A stretch of 5,888 nt of DNA, from the NCBI GenBank assembly GCA_028717985.1, contig JAQUMS010000098.1, positions 1 to 5,888 on the forward strand, read 5' to 3'. Below, in pieces: positions 1 through 5,888 of the stretch. Positions within the stretch are counted from its first letter, which is position 1; the number at the start of each line of letters is the position of its first letter. Source of the stretch: Candidatus Omnitrophota bacterium. Lineage in GTDB: Bacteria > Omnitrophota > Gorgyraeia > Gygaellales > Profunditerraquicolaceae. The position numbers and the translations under genes are program-made. The notes below the pieces were generated by a model. It was not told the DNA's origin. It did not search any database and was given only the letters and a program-made list of their open reading frames with translations.

Positions 1-1500
1 ACAACCGAAACGCCTTTGACATTGAGCGGTGAATTTAAAGGTATGCAGATAGCCGATAAAGCTATCGCCGTTACCCGCGAATCGATTACCGGGCCGTTTG
101 ACGCTTCTCTTTCTGATGTCAGAGCGGCATTGATCGATAAAGGAATTTCCACCGATCCGAACAGGATGCTTCATTATGAATTCAAAGATGACCAGTATTC
201 ATATTATCGGCTTGAAGAAACCATCCCGATGACATTCTCCGAATGGCCGTTTGCCGGATTAACCGGTTCCATTCATAAAGATACCAATTTCAGGGACAAA
301 ACCCTTACTCTTGATTATAACGTCAACAATTATTTAGGTAAATATAATCTGAATTTCGGCACATTCGTGTATGGATTGGGAGAAAATGCCGTTGATCCTG
401 AAAAGGGCGCGGACATGAATCAGCTTGGTTCTTATAAATATGACCAGGAAAAGAGCACAGGCAGGCTGACTATCAGCAGTGACCAGTTTACCGCGTATGT
501 TGATAAACAGATGAAAGTACATTTTGATGTTCAGGGGTTAGGCGAGGTAACCGTTAACAGCATGAACCAGGTTTCCAACGAAAATTACGCGTATATGCCG
601 AAATTAACCTTACAGGGGCATCCGGATGACAAAGATTTTCCGACCGGCGGTTTGACATGGACCGGAAGCGCGTTGCTTGATTATACTCACAAGGAAGGAC
701 AGACAGGATACAGGACGTATTTCAATATTCAGTCTAACGGGTGGGCGAATTATGGGCAGACTAATTATCACGGCGGCGACGAACGTGAAGGCAATCACTT
801 TGATCCAACCGGCACCGGATATATTTCCGATGAAGCCTCTACTCTTATCTCTCTTTATTCTTCGATTACCGGACAGGCTGATGAAGTTACAAGCATATTA
901 CCGTTTGTTTACGGTGTGAATTACGCTACGTTAGGCGTTGATTGGGGTATGCATGACGGCGATCATAAAGGATACGTAAGCTCTAAGCCGATCACCGGCG
1001 GTCCGGATGTTTGGTGGGGCACCAATAAACATACCGGGGCGTATATCGGCGGCTTTCCTACCCCTGAAGATTCTTTGTTCAAGCAGTTTGCTTCCGACAA
1101 TAGCGCGTATTTGAGTAATACTATTTTCTTCTTAACTCCGTATTCGGGTAAGGAATTTGCCAACGGTTCAACTCCTGAAAACATGGTTTCTGCGGCACAG
1201 AGAAACGGTTTGAGCGTTGTGTACGCCGATGCCAACGGCGCGTGGAAGCAGAATAATCCGTTGTTCATGTTTATTACCAATACGCAACCTCAGTCGGTTA
1301 TTTCCGAGCAGAGCCTGTATTCAGTTGAAGGGACGTATCAGATTGGTCAGGTATATACCAAAGGTGTTGATTTAGGGGCTAAAGTATGGTTTGACGACGG
1401 CAAAGGAAGCGGCCAGTGGATTACCGGCGATGTTGATCTGGCAAAAGCTGAGTTCGTGAAGACCGGAGACAAAACCTATCGTTTCAGCCCTGATCGTCAA
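1..1500 (+). other. N-terminal (of fragment) beta-rich region, residues 1-500
   Basis: This part of the giant protein alternates short hydrophobic/aromatic strands with polar Gly/Asn/Asp turns. Examples are TLTLDYNVNNYLGKYNLNFG at residues 101-120, GRLTISSDQF at 154-163 and the strand run at 441-475. Motifs worth noting are GWANYGQTNYHGGD (247-260), GTGYISDEAS (271-280), NYATLGVDWG (307-316) and PDVWWG (335-340). The pattern suggests a beta-sandwich or beta-solenoid module rather than an enzyme core, because no conserved acidic or nucleophile constellation stands out. Two His/Asp-rich loops (257-268 and 318-324) could bind a cation. I do not recognise a named family. The boundary at about residue 500 is set by the low-complexity linker that follows. 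Confidence 0.55.
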
Positions 1501-4500
1501 TCCCAGGTTGAAGAATCTCCTTCCTCTACTGCGTCATTGAATACTGTTAACGGGGTAATGACCGGTTCAATAGCAAATGTCCTTGGTGCGGCAATGCCTT
1601 CTACTTCCGTGAGCCCGGAAGTTGTTGCCCGGGAAGAAGATAAATACAATGTTATTCAGGCAAGTTTTAATCCTATGAACGCGGTGACTGGTTTGTATAC
1701 CTGGGCAAAAAATACCGAAGCCGGAAAATGGATTACCAGCCAGGTTTATAAAGAAGATACGACCACATATTCTCATATTGAAGACGGCGGAACTACGACT
1801 ATTACCAAAGGGACTTTGTTAGGCTTTATTCCTTACAGCGAATCCACGACTATTACTGATCCTGCTACCCAGGTTACTCAGACAACTACCAGCAAAGCGT
1901 TCGGATTTGAAAAAACATCGAGTTATACCAATGCCAATGAGAAAATGCAGATCAGCGCTACCGATTATCAGTCTTTTTGGGGCGGTTATCGTCAGGAAGC
2001 GGTAAGCAGGAATGATCAACTTCCGGATTATCAGATCACATCCGTTGGCGCGGGCCCGATTCGCGTCGGGACGGGAACCTATGACGGACAGACCGGTATT
2101 TATCAGTCCACACTGAACGGCGAAACATTTACCACCACTGAGGGCCCCACTCAAAAAGTAACTTTTGACAGGGGAACTTTTACTGACGGCGGCAGGTATC
2201 AGAAAGAAACCGTCACTAAGCCCGGCAGTAATGATCCCGTGAGCGTTTATTATCAGACGGAAAAAGGCATGACAACCGATATCACGTATTTAGATAAGAT
2301 CTCCCCGGTTTCCGGAATCAAACTTTCATTCGGCACTGCCGATAATAAACAGCATGAACTTAATCCTACCAACAGCGCGGATATACTGAAAATTACCCAG
2401 GTCGGCGCTCAGGTTACAACATCAAAAGGAAACGAACTCATTGAAGTAAGAAATAATAATTATATTCAGCCGTACGGCGCCGCTACTGTTATGGACGCGG
2501 AAACTACAGTTAAAGGCGTAACCACGGAAAAGAAACAGATCTCTTCCATCTATACTGAATTAGGATATGACCCGCAGAGGATCACTCCTATTACCGGCGT
2601 GAAGACCGAAACCGTTACCTACGAAGTAAGCGCTAACCCGTTGGTTAAAGGCTCGACTGTTTCCGAAAGCGCGTATTTTGCAAAAACCGCTTTTGATCCC
2701 GATGACAGAGTTTTAAGCGAAACATTGACCACTGTTCAGCATACGGAAACCAAAGACAATCAGGTGACTGCTTCCTGGACAGCGGAAAAAGTAATGAATA
2801 ATTACGAATATCCCGACCAGAATACAGTGGTTAACAATTACGAGAATGTGAATGTGGAAGATGCTATTCATAATACTCTTTCCAATACCAAAGGCACCAG
2901 CATACAGGAATTCGATACCAACCAGAGATTGGCGAAATACGAAGTACATACTGAATCGGAAAAAGTCCAGGACTTGTCCGTTTCCACCAAGCCGGTTATT
3001 TTCGAAGGAAGAAGAGATGTTATCAATGATTATTCGTATGCCGGATCGAGCCTTGACCCGTATCAGCATTCATATGACAATACCGAATATAATTACCTTA
3101 CCGGCCAAGCCGAACAGAAAAAAGGCGCTGAAGTTTACAATGCCTATAATGAAGCGGGCCAGGCGAGCGATATTGACACGACTGAAACAGATAAGATCTG
3201 GGGCTTGACCAAAGACAATACCATTGACCAGAATAACCTCAAACTGCATACTGAAAGCCAGACCAGCGAATCCGATATTACCTGGGACGGATATTCCAGG
3301 TCGAGCGATTACGAAAGCTGGGCCGCGACATTTGTTAACCAGGCTAAGCCGGACACAGAAAACACCGTTACTCATATCAGCGGCGGAGAAAAAACAACAA
3401 CTGTTGATATCTACGGCCTGGCCCGAGAAGTTACGGACAGCGGTTTAACGGAAACCTTTAAAATCGCGCAGTCTTCTGATGTCGCCGCCGCGTTTAACAA
3501 AGGCGATGTCACCGGCGGCTGGGAAATGCTGACGGTTTCCAGCTCCGGATACCAGGGAGAATTGATCGACCAGAAGCAATTTGAAGATAAACAGACCGGT
3601 ATCACCTATGACAATTTAGACAGAATGACCGGGTATAAATTCGAGAACAAAATCACCGATAATCTCAGCGCGAAAAATTCCGGTGTTGTTACCGGCGAAT
3701 GGCAGGGAACGTATTCCTATAAAGATTTAGGAACTACTGTGGACGGCGCTCCGAGAGTGCAGACGATTTTAAGCGAACGCCTGACCACCAGCGGTAAAGT
3801 AGAAACTTCCCAGAGCGTTTACAACGGTTATGATTTTTCCGCCATGGCTTCTCCTATTCAGATCAGCACTGAAATGCCTTCTGAAGCGCGTATTTTAAGT
3901 TATGAATATGTTCAGGCTCCGTCAGTTCAGGCTGTTGCCGCCGGATGGGTATGGAATAACGCGATTGTTCCTGCGGCTGCCGCGATCAATGATTATGTGG
4001 TAACGCCTCTTGCTTCCGCGTATGATTATGTTGCCGGCCATGTCCAGGATAAAGTTTCTTCGATAACTTCCTGGGGTTCAGAACCTCAGCAGACAATGGT
4101 GTTCGGCGGCGACTCAGTCCACTTTGAAACAACAGAGACTCCTTCAAATTGGGATAAAGCGTGGAGCTGGTGGGTGGATAATGCCGGAAACGGTAATCCA
4201 TATAGGGCTGAACAGGCCGCGATCGGAACCGGCCTGGTTTTGACCGCGCCGGTTGCCATTTATGCCGGCACTACTGCTACCGGGTCAGCGATTGTTTCTT
4301 ATGCCGCGCCGATTGTTTCCCGTGAACTTGCCAAGAGAATTATCGTTGATGCCGCTATCGGACACGCGGGCATTTTAACCGGCAAAGAAGCGTATTCTTT
4401 AATGACTGATGGTAAATTATATACTCCCGGATTGAATGATTTCGGATATGACCTGAGCAATCCGGATAGAATCGAAGGTATTGTTGTGCCGTTCGCTTTG

Positions 4501-5888
4501 AACGTGGCTGCCGGCGAATTATTAAGAGGCCCGGTTGATGCCGTATTAGGTAAGCCGGTTTTAGCCGTAACAGGTATGGATGTTTTCGGTGTTGCCAAAG
4601 TCGCGGATACCACTATAAGCGCGGCTAATACAGTTAAAGGTCTTAGGGTAGTGACCAACGGTATTAAAACCGCGGCTATGCAGCTGCCTAAAGATATTCT
4701 GGTAGGCGGTACAGTATTCATGGGCGCTGATAATATCGCGCATATCGCTACTGAAGGCACCTATATGAACCTGAAAGACACGTTGAGTTCATTTGGTTCC
4801 GGTGCTGTGCTTGCTTCTGAAGTCCGCATCGCCACGACATTGCTCGGAACGGCACTGAAGATCGCCGGTTATGAACCGACATTGCAGAAATTCGCTCAGG
4901 ATATTTCCCGCGCCGCTGAAAGAGATGATAAATGGTTTAATCTCAATGCATGGGTGAATAATGCCGGTAAAAAAGCGGTACTCTTCGGTATTGAACAGCC
5001 TAAATTAATGCCTATTGATTTCAAGACCGTGCGTAATTTCGTTACCACGGGCTGGGTTTATACCGGGTTTAACGCGTTGATGTTTAATACCGGCGAAGTT
5101 CGTTCCAAACTTGTTGACCTGGTAAAGAACGGCACAGGAAGCTTAAAAGATATCTTTACCGCGCAGACTATTTCTTACCAGGACAATGCCGGCAACCAGA
5201 AAAATATGAACTTCCTGCAGTATGTTGCCGTGGATACCGCGAATTTTGCCAAAATGGGCGTTTATCTTCCTGCGTTATTGGGTATTGCAGGCGCGCCGCA
5301 TACTGTTACCAGCAATAAAGCTATTCAGGCGTTTTCCACTAACCACAGTTTCAGCAATTTATTTAAAGTTATGAGTACCGCGTTCAAAGGCGGCTCAATG
5401 CAGGATTTAGTTATCAGCAATTTAGCCAAGAGAGAAGCCGCAGGATTTGCCGCCACCGGGTTTGCCATCAACAATTTTGAAAACGCGGCATTTGTTGCCA
5501 CTACGCTTGGCGTGAATAATAAAGTGTTCTATACCGCGTTCAAAGCGTTAGGCGCTCCTGAACAAACTGCTCAGGCATTAGCCGGCCAGGCAAGCTTTAT
5601 TTCCCTGTTCTTCATGCCTTCATATACCGGCACCAAAATTGACGCCCAGAGCAGAAAAGCTACTACTGATCTTCTTACTAGCGAAGGATACAGCGATATT
5701 AAAGTTAAAGCCACTTCAGACGCTTTGACGTACCGGATTACCGCTAAAAACAGCCTGGAGATGCCGGTTGAATTTGAAGGCCGTTTAAGCATTTCTTCGG
5801 AAAAAGACGGTAATCCTGTGGCAATTCTATTCCCCAAAACCGGCTCAGAAGGGACCGGAATCAGGGTATTCAGCCTTGACAAGGGCAC
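1..5888 (+). CDS. Internal fragment of a giant Cys-free surface/secreted protein, open at both ends
   Basis: Frame +1 is open for the entire window: 1962 codons with no stop, so the full protein exceeds 1962 residues and both termini lie outside. No start could be chosen. The first ATG (base 43) lacks a well-spaced ribosome binding site, and protein-like sequence continues upstream of it. I see no signal peptide, catalytic triad, P-loop or other enzyme signature. The translation has zero Cys, few Arg, many Thr/Tyr/Asn/Gly and about 28 Trp, which is typical of exported multi-domain surface proteins. Order of regions: beta-rich (1-500), Ser/Pro linker (501-545), Thr/Glu beta-rich with YD-like motifs (546-1300), Ala/Gly helical (1301-1880), and the start of a small alpha/beta domain (1881 onward). 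Known background: Omnitrophota encode extremely large proteins of this kind. Inferred: a cell-surface adhesin, stalk or polymorphic-toxin-like protein. Coding status is near certain; function is not established. Confidence 0.95.
1501..1635 (+). other. Ser/Pro/Val-rich interdomain linker, residues 501-545
   Basis: Residues 501-545 have a composition unlike their flanks. They are rich in Ser, Pro, Val, Ala and Thr, include EESPSSTASL (504-513) and MPSTSVSPEVV (532-542), and lack the aromatic strand pattern seen before and after. A short amphipathic or weakly hydrophobic piece, GVMTGSIANVLGAA, sits at 518-531. This reads as a flexible hinge that separates two beta-rich modules. The call is from composition only. 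Confidence 0.45.
1636..3900 (+). other. Thr/Glu/Tyr-rich beta region with decayed repeats, residues 546-1300
   Basis: About 755 residues show a strongly polar strand-turn pattern dominated by Thr, Glu, Lys, Tyr, Gln and Asp, with many T-x-T and E-T pairs, for example ETVTYEVSA (870-878), SETLTTVQHTETK (906-918) and GGEKTTTVDIYG (1128-1139). Hydrophobic segments long enough to cross a membrane are absent. From about residue 856 onward the stretch contains spaced aromatic-Asp-xxx-Arg motifs like those of YD/Rhs repeats, annotated separately. VTGGW and VTGEW occur 60 residues apart at 1170 and 1230. The likely role is an elongated stalk or shell-like beta structure outside the cell; this is inferred from composition and repeat character. 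The right edge is set by the abrupt change to Ala-rich sequence at about residue 1301. Confidence 0.55.
2566..3648 (+). repeat. Degenerate YD (Rhs-like) motif series in the protein, residues 856-1216
   Basis: Motifs of the form [YFW]-[DN]-x-x-x-[RQ] recur with the same internal spacing as the YDxxGR core of YD/Rhs repeats. They are FDPDDR at 898, FDTNQR at 971, YNEAGQ at 1049, WDGYSR at 1095 and YDNLDR at 1203. Looser versions are YDPQR at 856 and YGLAR at 1138. Several are followed by a strand with Thr/Ser/Glu, as in a YD repeat, for example YDNLDRMTGYKFEN. Spacing between units is irregular (roughly 40-80 residues), so this is a decayed series, not a tidy tandem array. In Rhs and teneurin proteins such repeats build a beta-shell or barrel. 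Here similarity is by eye only, and the intact RYxYDxxGRL signature is not present. Confidence 0.45.
3901..5640 (+). other. Ala/Gly/Val-rich, mainly helical region with hydrophobic segments, residues 1301-1880
   Basis: From residue 1301 the composition shifts from Thr/Glu-rich to Ala/Gly/Val/Leu-rich, and the sequence looks like a succession of amphipathic helices. Examples are VQAVAAGWVWNNAIVPAAAA (1305-1324), SEVRIATTLLGTALKIAG (1606-1623), LQKFAQDISRAAERDDKW (1628-1645) and NLAKREAAGFAATGF (1807-1821). Moderately hydrophobic stretches lie at 1408-1439, 1751-1765 and 1865-1874. No catalytic motif is evident. Large toxin and effector proteins often place such a helical, partly hydrophobic region between a beta stalk and a terminal payload, where it serves membrane insertion or translocation. 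That role is a hypothesis here; a structural helical domain is the plain alternative. The reading frame and coding quality stay continuous across the junction, so this is a domain boundary and not a new gene. Confidence 0.5.
4222..4317 (+). other. Possible membrane-active hydrophobic stretch, residues 1408-1439
   Basis: Thirty-two residues from Ile1408 to Val1439 contain no charged residue and are rich in Ala, Gly, Val, Ile, Leu and Thr, with two prolines (1417 and 1437). Arg1402 and Glu1404 lie before it and Arg1441 and Glu1442 after it. The length would allow one transmembrane helix or a helical hairpin. However, the high Gly/Thr/Ala content gives only moderate hydrophobicity, so a buried soluble helix pair is also possible. 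Confidence 0.35.
5641..5888 (+). other. Start of a small mixed alpha/beta domain, cut by the window edge, residues 1881-1962
   Basis: After the Ala-rich helical region the sequence changes again. A helix-like piece (SRKATTDLLTSEGY, 1884-1897) is followed by three or four clear beta strands: DIKVKA (1899-1904), LTYRITA (1909-1915), VEFEGRLSIS (1923-1932) and VAILFPK (1940-1946). The helix followed by paired strands resembles the start of a compact independently folded domain. It continues past the right edge, so I cannot assign a family. It could be a further stalk module or the beginning of a functional terminal domain. Confidence 0.35.

Noticed and set aside
43..45. First ATG as a possible start of the giant gene
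   Set aside because: The frame is open and protein-like upstream (TTETPLTLSGEF), the purine run AAAGG is too close to the ATG, and no signal peptide follows.
1201..1300. Possible glycosidase or protease active site in the aromatic/Asp-rich first region
   Set aside because: No paired acidic residues in a family context, no HExxH, GxSxG or Asp-Thr-Gly pair could be identified. Aromatic/Asp strands alone do not support an enzyme call.
2852..3208. Plus-strand open frame in frame 2, 118 residues
   Set aside because: It overlaps the main frame entirely, and its product is Arg/Lys/Met/Ile-rich with no recognisable domain. It is a frame shadow.
2713..3375. Two nearly abutting minus-strand open frames (2713-3069 and 3070-3375)
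   Set aside because: They look like an antisense pair but are Ile/Phe/Val-rich shadows of the Asn/Asp/Glu/Tyr-rich plus-strand codons. The plus frame runs unbroken through both.
3607..3648. Calling the whole protein an Rhs toxin from the YDNLDRMTGY motif
   Set aside because: Only scattered motif cores are present. The Rhs core terminator motif, the aspartyl-protease-like DPxG signature and a toxin tip are not seen, so I kept it as a YD-like similarity only.
4299..4760. Minus-strand open frame of 153 residues
   Set aside because: It lies wholly antisense to the continuous +1 coding frame. Its product is low-complexity Ser/Thr/Pro/Ile/Leu, which arises from the complement of Ala/Gly/Val-rich codons. 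No separate promoter or ribosome binding site supports it.
5571..5888. Minus-strand open frame running off the right edge
   Set aside because: It is fully antisense to clear coding sequence, with no conserved motif visible. A gene here would have to overlap the giant gene completely.

Overview
The window is one continuous, in-frame coding stretch. Frame +1 reads from base 1 to base 5888 as 1962 full codons plus two bases with no stop codon, so it is an internal piece of one giant gene whose start and end both lie outside. I found no intergenic space, promoter, terminator, RNA gene, CRISPR array, insertion sequence or second credible gene on either strand. The protein has no cysteine in 1962 residues. 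It is rich in Thr, Tyr, Gly, Ala, Asn and Asp, has about 28 Trp, and shows no enzyme signature that I recognise. This points to a very large secreted or surface-displayed structural or multi-domain protein.

Layout, in residues of this fragment. Residues 1-500 are beta-rich, with aromatic/Gly strands and two His/Asp loops. Residues 501-545 are a Ser/Pro/Val linker. Residues 546-1300 are a long Thr/Glu/Tyr beta-rich stretch; its second half carries degenerate [YFW]DxxxR motifs that resemble the YD repeats of Rhs/teneurin-type proteins. Residues 1301-1880 change sharply in character: Ala/Gly/Val-rich, mostly helical in appearance, with moderately hydrophobic segments and a Trp cluster near the front. 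Residues 1881-1962 begin a small mixed alpha/beta domain that runs off the right edge. A short hydrophobic-Thr-Gly motif recurs across all parts.

Organism: base composition looks mid-40s percent GC by eye, with free use of both A/T- and G/C-ending codons and the standard code. A huge, Cys-free, Thr/Tyr-rich protein with decayed YD-type repeats fits the giant surface proteins known from Candidatus Omnitrophota and related uncultivated, possibly predatory or epibiotic bacteria. This placement is inference from style, not from a marker gene.

How the parts may work together (inference): an order of beta-rich stalk, YD-like segment, helical hydrophobic segment and distal small domain parallels large polymorphic toxin/adhesin proteins, where a rigid secreted stalk precedes a translocation or pretoxin region. 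No toxin domain is visible in the window, and a purely structural surface protein is equally possible.
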